In this document: one piece after another, positions 43,441-51,579 of the stretch | How the letters are laid out: each line of letters opens with the position of its first letter | How positions within the stretch are numbered: the first letter of the stretch is position 1 | NCBI RefSeq assembly: GCF_013375535.1 | Contig: NZ_JABXJG010000003.1 | Location: forward strand, 779,428 to 843,427 | Reading direction: 5' to 3' | Source: Sphingobium sp. 15-1 | GTDB taxonomy: Bacteria > Pseudomonadota > Alphaproteobacteria > Sphingomonadales > Sphingomonadaceae | DNA: 64,000 bases | Notes under the pieces: generated by a model | Database searches by the model: none | What the model was told of the DNA's origin: nothing | What the model saw: only the letters and a program-made list of their open reading frames with translations | Translations under genes and position numbers: made by a program

Positions 43441-43853
43441 TCTACCTGATCGATTCCAACGTGGTTTCCGAGTCGATGCGGCCAGCACCCTCGGCTCGTG
43501 TGGTGACATGGCTCGATCGCCATGCTGGCAACTGTGCTATGCCGACTGTTGCGATCTTCGAGGTACGTGCCGGGATCAACTCCATGCCACCCGGGCGCCG
43601 CCGCGACGAACTGATGGGGGCGTTCGAGCGTATCGTTGCCCGATTTGGTCCGCGCGTCGTGTCCTTCGACCGGCCTTCGGCGGAAATGGCGGCCGAACTG
43701 GCCAGCGTCAGTGCCAGCGCTGGACGGACCATGACGACTGGCGACGTCCAGATTGCCGGTATCGCAGGGGCTTACGGGCTCACATTGGTGACCCGGAACG
43801 TGAAGGATTTTGCAGCTACCGGCATCGACCTGGTCAATCCTTGGGGCGATTGA
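43437..43853 (+). CDS. vapC: PIN-domain toxin (VapC/FitB)
   Basis: 138 residues of the PIN ribonuclease family. The acidic active-site residues are visible: Asp6 (YLIDSNVVSE), Glu42 (TVAIFEVRAG), Asp98 (MTTGDVQIAGIA) and Asp116 (TRNVKDFAATG). Relatives cleave tRNA or rRNA and stabilise plasmids or islands. Coupled to the antitoxin upstream, and its stop overlaps the next gene's ATG (TGATG), so the recombinase downstream is in the same transcript. Confidence 0.92.
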   Translation: MIYLIDSNVVSESMRPAPSARVVTWLDRHAGNCAMPTVAIFEVRAGINSMPPGRRRDELMGAFERIVARFGPRVVSFDRPSAEMAAELASVSASAGRTMTTGDVQIAGIAGAYGLTLVTRNVKDFAATGIDLVNPWGD

Positions 43854-45073
43854 TGCGGCGACCGATCATCGCACCGCCAGCCCGGCTGCTTGCGGCCCAA
43901 GCACCCGACGAGAAAAGTCCTGACATGCGCGAACCCGTCCGCCCTCAAAAATCATCGGTCCGTACCCGAAAGATCGTTCCTTTATCTGTCGAACCAGCAG
44001 ATCTGATCGGAGATGTGCGCGCACTGGCAGGTGCAGGCATTCGCATCGACGAGGCGCTGCTCGATGCAGCCATGCGTGGCTGGTCCGAAAACACACGCCG
44101 CGCCTTCCGCTCTGACCTGACCTTGTGGGGGCAATGGTGCCGATTGCGCCGCGTTGAGCCTGCCGTTGCAAGGCCTGCCGACGTTGCTGCCTGGATCCGA
44201 GCCCTTTCCGGTACTGAGACTTGTGACCTCAAAACCCGCGCAATGGCGACGATCGAGCGCTACCTCGTCCATGTGGGCTGGGCTTACCGCATGGCGGGTC
44301 TCACCGATCCAACGTCGGACCCCTTGGTCAAGTTCGAGCGCAAGGCGGCCCGTAATCATCTAGGCGTGCGGCAGCGGCAGGCGCATGCCATTCGCTTCAA
44401 AGGCGACATTGCCGATCTCGACAGCCCTGCCTCGGGGGTGTGCCTCGCGCACCTGCTCAAGGCCTGCCGCCGCGACGAGCTGGGTTTGCGCGATGCCGCG
44501 TTGTTACGCATTGCCTATGATACGGCGGCGCGGCGATCTGAACTGGTGGCGATCAATGTTGCGCACATTGAAGGCCCTGATAGTGAGGGCGCAGGGATCC
44601 TTCACATTCCCTCGAGCAAGACTGACCGTAAGCAAGCTGGTGCGCAGGCTTACCTTTCTCCAGCAACCATGATGGCCATCACGCGTTGGTGCAAAGCTTC
44701 TGAAATCGACCAGGGGCCGCTGCTGCGCCGGGTCACGACGCATTTTGACGGATCAATCGATGGTATCGGTGCAGAGCCGCTACACCCCAACAGTATCACG
44801 CTCATTTACAAGCGGCTTATTCGCCAAGCCTGGGAGAAGGGCTTGCTGGGGCAGATGAGCGAGGCCGAGCTTAGTCGCTGGTGCAAGGCGATTTCGTCGC
44901 ATTCCATTCGTGTCGGCGTAGCGCAGGATAACTTTGCCGCAGGTGAGGGGCTACCAGCGATCATGCAGGCTTACCGCTGGCGCGATGCACGCACGGTGTT
45001 GCGCTATGGCTCAAAACTTGCTGCCAAAAGTGGCGCGAGCGCCAGACTGGCAAAGCGGTTCTCCGATCAGTAG
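43853..45073 (+). CDS. Tyrosine recombinase coupled to vapBC
   Basis: 406 residues. ATG 43853 overlaps the toxin stop (TGATG) and has GGGGCG upstream; ATG 43925 is an alternative. The core-binding domain is at about 70-165. Catalytic residues are Arg in DTAARRSELVAI, HSIR (SSHSIRVGV) and Tyr in TVLRYGSKL. Related to the recombinases at 26496 and 41565. Its placement in a toxin-antitoxin operon suggests a module in which loss of the DNA would be punished. No attachment sites were identified. Confidence 0.85.
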   Translation: MRRPIIAPPARLLAAQAPDEKSPDMREPVRPQKSSVRTRKIVPLSVEPADLIGDVRALAGAGIRIDEALLDAAMRGWSENTRRAFRSDLTLWGQWCRLRRVEPAVARPADVAAWIRALSGTETCDLKTRAMATIERYLVHVGWAYRMAGLTDPTSDPLVKFERKAARNHLGVRQRQAHAIRFKGDIADLDSPASGVCLAHLLKACRRDELGLRDAALLRIAYDTAARRSELVAINVAHIEGPDSEGAGILHIPSSKTDRKQAGAQAYLSPATMMAITRWCKASEIDQGPLLRRVTTHFDGSIDGIGAEPLHPNSITLIYKRLIRQAWEKGLLGQMSEAELSRWCKAISSHSIRVGVAQDNFAAGEGLPAIMQAYRWRDARTVLRYGSKLAAKSGASARLAKRFSDQ

Positions 45074-45173
45074 CGCGAACAACACGCCGAATGCCGTGCA
45101 GATTGAATGCAGCCCAATATGGCGCGACGATTGGAGTTCAGTGCACGCAATTGCGCTCTACTTTGGCGCCCGA

Positions 45174-45379
45174 CAGTTGTCCCCGGCGTGGTCTATACCA
45201 CCTTTCACCACCCCGAAACGCAGGCCAATCTCGTCACGACCGAGTTCTCCGACTGGGCGACCAATTGCCCGGAATACAAGGTGACCGCAGTGCAGGTATC
45301 GGCGTCCAACGGGCCAAGTGACTGGCAGGAAAACTATGCTGCGCTCACCACCCGCGCGCGCCGCATCGAGGCGATCTGA
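45174..45379 (+). pseudogene. fdsA: C-terminal fragment of formate dehydrogenase alpha subunit
   Basis: About 67 residues, VVPGVVYTTFHHPETQANL ... DWATNCPEYKVTAVQV, the characteristic C-terminal end of the molybdopterin-binding subunit of NAD-dependent formate dehydrogenase. Everything upstream is missing; an ORF start at 45107 reads unrelated sequence. The stop overlaps the start of the delta subunit gene (TGATG), as in intact fds operons. Confidence 0.85.
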
Positions 45380-45612
45380 TGGACGAACAGCGGCTTGTAA
45401 GCATGGCCAACCAGATTGCCCGCAATCTGGCGGCGCAAGGTGAGGATGCCGCCGTTTCGGCAATGGTCCAGCATATCGTGGATTTCTGGGATCCGCGCAT
45501 GAAAGCTGCGATATTGCTCGCTGACCCGCAGGGCTTGGATCCGATAACTGCGACGGCGATTTCAAGACTGGGTGTTGATTGTGAAGCAGCGTTGGAGTGG
45601 GACCCGCTCTGA
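45379..45612 (+). CDS. fdsD: Formate dehydrogenase delta subunit
   Basis: 77 residues. RLVSMANQIARNLAAQGEDAAV and HIVDFWDPRMKAAIL are signature phrases of the small FdsD subunit, which helps cofactor insertion or stability of soluble formate dehydrogenase. The gene itself looks whole, but the catalytic subunit upstream is only a remnant, so it probably has no partner from this locus. The native operon was cut by the event that placed the recombinase next to it. Confidence 0.85.
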   Translation: MDEQRLVSMANQIARNLAAQGEDAAVSAMVQHIVDFWDPRMKAAILLADPQGLDPITATAISRLGVDCEAALEWDPL

Positions 45613-45654
45613 CGGGAGGTAATGCATTGATTTCTATCCTTATACTGGCGCATG

Positions 45655-45688
45655 CCGGGGTCCCGATCGGCGCCGATCGGGACCCCGG
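45655..45688. terminator. Perfect 34-bp palindrome after fdsD
   Basis: CCGGGGTCCCGATCGGC followed immediately by its exact reverse complement (17-bp arms, no loop). It lies 43 bp after the fdsD stop and is followed by AAAACCAACTTTTTACGG. It could end transcription from both sides or be a protein-binding site. Confidence 0.5.
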
Positions 45689-46096
45689 TCAAAACCAACT
45701 TTTTACGGCAATTCAAAATGATAGATCGTGAAGTAGGAGGGGCCCGTTCCAGCGCCGATCCACAGGTTTGTGCGAGCGACAGCGTTACCAACTAGTTTGG
45801 GGGCCGGCTATCAAGTTGACCAAGCTGTGGAGCGCAGGAATCGCGCCAACCGTGGGTCGTAAGTGCTACCGCCGCACGTACAAGCCATAGCGAGTGGTCT
45901 TGTTCGGGTGAGCGTCATATGGCTGCCAACTCGGTCCCGTCTTCTCGGCCTTCACGGCGGCCAATGCCACCTTGGCCTTGAATATGGGGCTGTCGTTCCG
46001 GCGCGGTCGTCTGCTCTCCTGTCACGCGGCATGATGGCCGCCATCAGACAGAAAATCCACTAATCGCCCTGTCCAGAATCGCCGCCCAGCATAAGA
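45689..46096 (-). other. Debris including an IS3-type orfA remnant
   Basis: About 400 bp without an intact gene. On the minus strand, around 45940-46003, FKAKVALAAVKAEK followed after a frame slip by YDAHPNKTT is a decayed IS3-family OrfA N-terminus. Nearer 45706-45800, also minus, an open stretch reads NLWIGAGTGPSYFTIYHFELP before a stop, possibly the tail of an unrelated gene. No ends of a mobile element were recognised. Confidence 0.5.
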
Positions 46097-47842
46097 TTAC
46101 TCGGCTTGCCATTTCTTGAGTCGATAATCGATTTGCGCGCGTGTGACACCGAGCAGCTTTGCTGCCCGAGCCACATTGTCGTTTGTCGCGGCAAGAGCTG
46201 CCTTGATCGCCGCGCGCTCCAAGCCTTCAAGGTTGAGGCCTTGAGAGTTCAGTGCGTCTAGGATTGTCGCGGGCAGACCATCCAGATCATCTGAGCTGTG
46301 GGCCAGATTGCCTGCTTCATCCAGTTGCATCAGTCTTTTGGCAGCTTCTGCCAATTGGCTTTGGGGGAAATGGCCAACTTCGATCATTTCCCCTCGCTGG
46401 CACATGATAACTGCGCGTTCGATGACATTTTCAAGTTCTCGGATGTTCCCGGGCCAGTTGTGTGCCAGCAGCATCCGGTAGGCTTGCCCCGAAATCCCGG
46501 AGACATTTCGATCGTGACGTGTGCTGAACATCTTTAGAAAATGATCGATCAGCACCGGTAGATCATCCGTGCGCTGGCGCAGAGACGGAATCTGTATCGG
46601 AAATACGTTCAATCGATAATAGAGGTCGGCGCGGAATCGTTTTTCCTGGACTGCTACTTCAAGATCTTCGTTTGTAGCGGCAATAACTCTGACATCGGCT
46701 TGAAGTGTCTTGTTGCTGCCAAGCCGCTCGAATTTATGATTCTGGAGAACCCTAAGAAGCTTGCCCTGCGATGATAGCGAAAGCGTGCCGATTTCGTCGA
46801 GAAAGATGGAACCGCCATTCGCTTCTTCAAACCTGCCGGGCCGCGTGGCACCTGCGCCCGTAAAAGCCCCCTTTTCCACGCCAAACAATTCGGCTTCAAG
46901 GAGATTTTCTGGAATGGCGGCGCAATTGATCTCCACGAACGGATTCCCGCTACGAGGGCTTCGATCATGGATCTGTCTCGCAAAAACGCTTTTCCCGACG
47001 CCGCTTTCACCCAGCAGGAGTACGGTCGCGCGTGTGTCGGCTACCTGATTGACGTTATGCTGGACGGCATTGAACGCGGTGGACCGACCTACAACGATTC
47101 CACTTGCATTATGGGCTTGCAGTAAGAGTTCAGGCTGTAAGGAAATCGGACCGGTGGCGGTTGTGGCATCATCTTCGCTCATTTGGAGCGCGGAGTAATA
47201 GACCATGTCTTCAGTACTATCACTCCACTGATCGGCAAATTTTGCGATGCCGCTGCAATGATCATGGCCGCCCGAACAGCATGCAAGCTCTCGGAAATGT
47301 ACTGGCGCGCCATAACATGTGGTCAAAAAACCAGCAGCATAGCCAACTGTCATCCAGCAGCCCGATTCCGAGTTATGGAAGCGCCGCTCGTCATCGCCGA
47401 TGCGTTCGATACTGTTCTTCCAAACGAACTCGATGTGGCAGCGCCGCCTATTTTCATCGAGGTCGATGTTGATCACGGCAACGGCAACCATACCGTGGAG
47501 GGTATGCATTTGCCCACCGGTCAGCAGCATTTCCTCCCACGATTGTGCCGGATTTCTCTCAAGTGAGGCCTTGGCGTCGCGACAGCCGGCTGAATAACCG
47601 AGCCGCGTTATTAGCGCCCGTGCCTGATGGTAGCCAAGCAACGGCAAAAGTTCGGATCGGAGCTGCGCAAGCCAACTGGCGTGCAAGAGGGTGACCCGGC
47701 TCTGGTCCAGCCAGATCAATCCCTCGGGAAGATCAAAGTGCAGCCGTTCGATGAGGCCGGCAATATCGCGCTTCGTAGCCGTCAGGCTCACATTCGGAGT
47801 CCATTTCACCGATTCTGAATGGTCCACACGATGCTGGTTCAA
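46097..47842 (-). CDS. Sigma-54-dependent activator, XylR/DmpR family
   Basis: 581 residues. N-terminal sensor (about 35-205): XylR-type input domain ending in a V4R small-molecule module (CSGGHDHCSGIA). AAA+ domain (about 250-490): Walker A GESGVGKS, sigma-54 contact loop GAFTGA, Walker B GGSIFLDEIG, arginine finger region RFRADLYYRLNVF. C-terminal Fis-type helix-turn-helix (NDNVARAAKLLGVTRAQIDYRLKK). The TTG start is supported by GAGGAGGG four bases upstream. Such proteins sense phenols or alkylbenzenes and activate -24/-12 promoters. It is divergent from the TonB receptor gene, which has such a promoter. The first palindrome at 47859 is just 17 bp from its start, suggesting autorepression. 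Confidence 0.9.
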   Translation of the reverse strand: MNQHRVDHSESVKWTPNVSLTATKRDIAGLIERLHFDLPEGLIWLDQSRVTLLHASWLAQLRSELLPLLGYHQARALITRLGYSAGCRDAKASLERNPAQSWEEMLLTGGQMHTLHGMVAVAVINIDLDENRRRCHIEFVWKNSIERIGDDERRFHNSESGCWMTVGYAAGFLTTCYGAPVHFRELACCSGGHDHCSGIAKFADQWSDSTEDMVYYSALQMSEDDATTATGPISLQPELLLQAHNASGIVVGRSTAFNAVQHNVNQVADTRATVLLLGESGVGKSVFARQIHDRSPRSGNPFVEINCAAIPENLLEAELFGVEKGAFTGAGATRPGRFEEANGGSIFLDEIGTLSLSSQGKLLRVLQNHKFERLGSNKTLQADVRVIAATNEDLEVAVQEKRFRADLYYRLNVFPIQIPSLRQRTDDLPVLIDHFLKMFSTRHDRNVSGISGQAYRMLLAHNWPGNIRELENVIERAVIMCQRGEMIEVGHFPQSQLAEAAKRLMQLDEAGNLAHSSDDLDGLPATILDALNSQGLNLEGLERAAIKAALAATNDNVARAAKLLGVTRAQIDYRLKKWQAE

Positions 47843-47858
47843 GACACCCTCCTCGATG

Positions 47859-47903
47859 TCGGAATATTCCGAGATTGTGATTATTTGACATCGGAATATT
47901 CAC
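47859..47903. promoter_or_regulatory. Paired upstream activating sites for the sigma-54 regulator
   Basis: A perfect palindrome TCGGAATATTCCGA (47859-47872) and a second copy of its core TCGGAATATTCAC (47891-47903). The centres are about 32 bp apart, three helical turns. The second site is about 150 bp upstream of the -24 element at 48045, normal enhancer distance. Confidence 0.7.
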
Positions 47904-48044
47904 AGTTTTTGCGATGCCTGCAAGCTGAAACGACCAATGTCAGACGCAGCCGCGACCGTCGGTGTGCAGCAGGATGGCGAATAGCGCCCATCAAACAGCC
48001 ATTTTCTGTGATCAAGCCAAGCGGCTGAAAGCACGCTGGCGAAA

Positions 48045-48060
48045 TTGGCACGGTCCTTGC
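48045..48060 (+). promoter_or_regulatory. Sigma-54 (-24/-12) promoter of the catabolic cluster
   Basis: TTGGCACGGTCCTTGC matches the consensus TGGCACG-N4-TTGC exactly, with GG and GC ten bases apart. It stands 70 bp upstream of the TonB receptor ATG and faces the catabolic genes. Confidence 0.88.
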
Positions 48061-48130
48061 TGATCTCGGTCGGGACAGCGCCCAAGTTTCTACCTGGCGC
48101 TAAAAAAGAACAATCACTGGGAGAGATCTG

Positions 48131-50488
48131 ATGGAAAATAAGAACGTACGTTCCGGTTGTCAGGCTGCAGGTTTGGCCCTCGCGGTAGGATTGCTATATG
48201 CACCTGTCGCATCTGCCCAGGAAGCTAGCACCACAGATCAAGCACCCGATGGAGGCATCGGGGAAATTATCGTCACGGCGCAGAAGCGCAGTGAACGGCT
48301 GTCGGATGTGCCTCTTTCCATCACCGCCGCGACGGGAGAACAGTTGCGTTCGCGGGGTGTTACGTCAACGTTCGATTTGGAGCGGGTTGTGCCAGGCTTC
48401 ACGGCCCAGCAAAGCGCCTATGGCCCACCAGTCTTCACCATTCGCGGCATTGGGTTCTATGACACCTCGACGGGGGTCAGTCCGACCGTCAGTGTCTATG
48501 TCGACCAGGTTCCGCTGCCCTATTCGGTAATGACGCCTGGCGCCTCACTCGACCTTGAGCGGGTGGAAGTGCTGAAGGGCCCCCAAGGCACACTTTTCGG
48601 GCAAAACTCCACCGGCGGGGCAATCAACTACATTGCTGCGCGGCCGACCGATGAATTCCGCTTCGGCGGAAGCGCCACGTATGGCCGCTTCAATCAGTTC
48701 GACGTCGATGGCTATGTGAGCGGCCCGTTGGCGGAAGGTGTCAAGGCCCGGCTTGCTGTTCGCCATGAAGACCGGGGGGACTGGCAGTATAGCCAGACAC
48801 GCAATGACACGCTCGGTCGCCGTAACTTTACCACGGGGCGCCTGCTGCTCGATGTCGAGCCCAGCGACAAGCTGAAGCTTCAGTTCAACCTGAATGGCTG
48901 GATCGACAAGTCCGACAGCCAGGCCGCGCAGTACATTGCCTATGCGCCGACCAACCCGGTGGGCTTTCCCGAAGAAAAGGCCTTTTTCGCCACAGCGGTA
49001 AGAGCGCCCAACAACGCACGCGTTGCGGATTGGGACCCCGGTGTCGATTTCCGGCATGACGACCGGTTCTATCAGGGGTCATTGCGGGCGGATCTCGAAT
49101 TGTCGCCAAGTGTGACGCTAACTTCGATCACGGCTTACACTGACTTCCGCGGTCGTAACCCCAATGATTCCGACGGCGTGGCGTTCAATGATCTGTTTTT
49201 CCTGATCAAGTCTGACATCAGCTCCTTTTCGCAGGAACTGCGCCTTTCGGGTGATACGCCCGGCCTGAAATGGATGGTTGGCGGTAATTATCAGCGCGAT
49301 ACTGCGGACGAAGATCAGCTCGGCACAGTTTCGGGCAGCAACTCCGGCATCGCCACGCCGGCGTTTGTCAACCGCTACCGTAACTTCGACATCCGTAACG
49401 ATCAGAAGATCAAGACTGCCGCCGTGTTCGCGAGCGTCGACTACGAGATCGCACCAAAGGTTACGCTGCAGGGTTCCGTCCGTTATACGGATCAGCGTCG
49501 CAGCGCCAATGGCTGCCTGTTGGATGCGGGCGACGGGTCTTTCGGAACAGCCTTCGGCAACCTCTACAGTCTTCTTCAGACGATCGGATCGGGGGTCCCG
49601 ACCACAATCACCATTCCGAAGGGCGGATGCGTTACTTCCGACGCGAACTTCCTGCCCGTGACCAACGTTCCGGGGACGCTCAACGAGGACAATCTCTCAT
49701 GGCGCGCGGGGCTGAGCTGGAAGCCCAACAGCGATCTGCTGCTTTATGCCAACGCAACGAAGGGTTTCAAGGCGGGGAGCTTTGCCGGTGTGCCGTCGTC
49801 CTCGGTCACCCAGTATATTCCCGTAACGCAAGAGTCCGTCTTGGCTTATGAAGCCGGGTTCAAAACGTCACTGCTTGATCGCCGTGTCACGCTGGAAGGC
49901 GCGGCCTTCTACTACGATTATCAGGACAAACAGATCCTGGGCTTCATTAATACCGGCTTCCCCCTGGGCACATTGCCAAAGCTGGTGAACATTCCCAAGT
50001 CGCGGGTAGCGGGCTTCGAATTGTCGACGACCATCCGCCCGGTTGCTGGGCTGAGCCTGCGCGGCGCAGCTTCCTACATCAACTCCAAGGTGACGCGGAA
50101 CTACCAGACACCCGATTCTGGCGGCACCCTTGTCGATCTCAAGGGCGAAGGGTTCCCTAACACGCCCAAGTGGCAGATTTCGGGCGGCTTCGATTACGAG
50201 GTGCCTGTCTCAAGCGCGATCAATGGCTTTATTGGGGCGGATGTGAACTATCGTTCCAAGACGGTCGCGGCCTTCGGCAGCGATCCGCGGTTCGCGATTG
50301 ATAGCTATGCGCTCCTCAACATGCGTGCGGGCATCAAGAGCAACAACGATAGCTGGCGTGCGGAAGTCTGGGGACGCAACATCACCAACAAGTATTATTG
50401 GAACGGCGTTTCGCACGTCATCGATTCCTTCTCCAAGGTTGCGGGCATGCCGGCAACCTACGGAGTAACGGTGTCGTTCCGATACTAA
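48131..50488 (+). CDS. TonB-dependent outer-membrane receptor
   Basis: 785 residues, first gene behind the sigma-54 promoter. Signal peptide ending VASAQ (about 30), a TonB-box-like EIIVTAQKR (about 45-53), plug domain (about 60-170, with VTSTFDLERVVPG and FTIRGIGFYDTSTG), then a 22-strand barrel ending GVTVSFRY with a C-terminal aromatic. This receptor type is abundant in sphingomonads and takes up bulky compounds with energy from TonB-ExbBD. Co-regulation with the aromatic pathway suggests it brings in the substrate or an iron chelate; the ligand is unknown. Followed by a probable terminator at 50505. Confidence 0.9.
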   Translation: MENKNVRSGCQAAGLALAVGLLYAPVASAQEASTTDQAPDGGIGEIIVTAQKRSERLSDVPLSITAATGEQLRSRGVTSTFDLERVVPGFTAQQSAYGPPVFTIRGIGFYDTSTGVSPTVSVYVDQVPLPYSVMTPGASLDLERVEVLKGPQGTLFGQNSTGGAINYIAARPTDEFRFGGSATYGRFNQFDVDGYVSGPLAEGVKARLAVRHEDRGDWQYSQTRNDTLGRRNFTTGRLLLDVEPSDKLKLQFNLNGWIDKSDSQAAQYIAYAPTNPVGFPEEKAFFATAVRAPNNARVADWDPGVDFRHDDRFYQGSLRADLELSPSVTLTSITAYTDFRGRNPNDSDGVAFNDLFFLIKSDISSFSQELRLSGDTPGLKWMVGGNYQRDTADEDQLGTVSGSNSGIATPAFVNRYRNFDIRNDQKIKTAAVFASVDYEIAPKVTLQGSVRYTDQRRSANGCLLDAGDGSFGTAFGNLYSLLQTIGSGVPTTITIPKGGCVTSDANFLPVTNVPGTLNEDNLSWRAGLSWKPNSDLLLYANATKGFKAGSFAGVPSSSVTQYIPVTQESVLAYEAGFKTSLLDRRVTLEGAAFYYDYQDKQILGFINTGFPLGTLPKLVNIPKSRVAGFELSTTIRPVAGLSLRGAASYINSKVTRNYQTPDSGGTLVDLKGEGFPNTPKWQISGGFDYEVPVSSAINGFIGADVNYRSKTVAAFGSDPRFAIDSYALLNMRAGIKSNNDSWRAEVWGRNITNKYYWNGVSHVIDSFSKVAGMPATYGVTVSFRY

Positions 50489-50504
50489 TGTCCCGGTGAA
50501 GGCG

Positions 50505-50536
50505 GCCCTTGGGTGACCCTCTCCACACCCAGGGGC
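50505..50536 (+). terminator. Hairpin after the TonB receptor gene
   Basis: GCCCTTGGGTG / CACCCAGGGGC, an 11-bp stem with one G-U pair and a 10-base loop, followed by TGCGCTTTCCC. The T-run is weak, so it may be partial, reducing expression of downstream genes relative to the receptor. Confidence 0.5.
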
Positions 50537-50603
50537 TGCGCTTTCCCATCCGATGCACACCATTGTTGCTGCGCGGAATAGATTTCTCCTGATCGAGGAT
50601 TGC

Positions 50604-51461
50604 ATGATGTCAACGGAAGCACAAACCAGCCAATACATCGATACGCCGCGTTGGCGATTGCACTACCACGTGGCTGGCGAGGGGCACCCGCTGATCATGC
50701 TGCACGGTTCTGGCCCAGGAGCCAGTGGCTGGAGCAACTTCAATCCCAATTTCGCGAAGCTGGCCCAGCGCTACAAAGTCTATCTGCTCGACTTTCCGGG
50801 CTGGGGAAAATCGTCCGAATATGACCCAACCGGGGAGAACCGCTTTCTCGCCAATGTCGAGGCGACCCGCTTGTTCATGGACGGTCTTGGTATCGAAAAA
50901 GCAGCGCTAGTCGGCAATTCGATGGGCGGGCTTGCTGCAGTGATGATGACCGCACTGCACAACGACCGGGTCACTCATTGCATTACCATGGGCGCACCGG
51001 CACCCGGCGGCCCGCAACTGTTCTTTCAACCCGGTGGCCCGACAGAGGGGCTCAAGATTCTCTTCGCGACATATGCTGATCCAAGCCCCGAGAATTTTCG
51101 CAGGCTGGTCAATGTAATGGTCTTCGACCCGGCCTATGCGACCGATGAACTGGTGAACCAGCGCTCCGCAAATGCCCTCGCGAACCCTGCGCATTTGTCC
51201 AATTTTCTTAAGGGCGCGGCCGCCATGAATATCGATGGTCTGGGCCAGGACGAGGTTTTCGCGGGCCTTGCACGCACAACTACGCCCTCGTTGCTGATCC
51301 ATGGCCGCGACGATCGGACCGTGGGCGTGGAGCACAGCATGCGCCTGGCGGGTGTCATGCCAAATTCCAGCCTCATCGTCTTCAACCGCTGTGGCCATTG
51401 GGCGCAGCTTGAACATGCAGATCGGTTCAATGCCATGCTTGCAGCGTTTATCGACGCCTGA
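50604..51461 (+). CDS. Alpha/beta hydrolase for meta-cleavage products (1)
   Basis: 285 residues from ATG 50604 (GAGGA six bases upstream; ATG 50607 also possible). Alpha/beta hydrolase of the BphD/MhpC/DmpD type. The oxyanion region is HGSGPGASGWSN, the nucleophile Ser106 lies in GNSMGG, the acid is Asp236 or 237 in HGRDDRTV, and the base is His265 in CGHWAQLEH. It splits the C-C bond of 2-hydroxy-6-oxo-dienoates formed by extradiol ring cleavage, releasing 2-hydroxypenta-2,4-dienoate and an acid. A second, distinct hydrolase is at 57529. Why two are kept is unclear; they may prefer different side chains. Confidence 0.85.
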   Translation: MMSTEAQTSQYIDTPRWRLHYHVAGEGHPLIMLHGSGPGASGWSNFNPNFAKLAQRYKVYLLDFPGWGKSSEYDPTGENRFLANVEATRLFMDGLGIEKAALVGNSMGGLAAVMMTALHNDRVTHCITMGAPAPGGPQLFFQPGGPTEGLKILFATYADPSPENFRRLVNVMVFDPAYATDELVNQRSANALANPAHLSNFLKGAAAMNIDGLGQDEVFAGLARTTTPSLLIHGRDDRTVGVEHSMRLAGVMPNSSLIVFNRCGHWAQLEHADRFNAMLAAFIDA

Positions 51462-51579
51462 CCGGGCCGATTGGCGCCGCTTCAGGACCTGCGTTCCAAA
51501 CGCTGACCATCCGTGAAGCACTCCGCCTGCCCTAGGCCGATTACCGGACAAGCAATCCAACTTTGAAGGGTAACCCAAG

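Noticed and set aside
43088..43852. N-terminal extension of the recombinase at 43853
   Set aside because: This stretch overlaps vapB and vapC in another frame; the real start is the coupled ATG at 43853.
45107..45173. Native start of a small gene
   Set aside because: Only the part after about 45174 matches formate dehydrogenase; the first codons are chance sequence at a junction.
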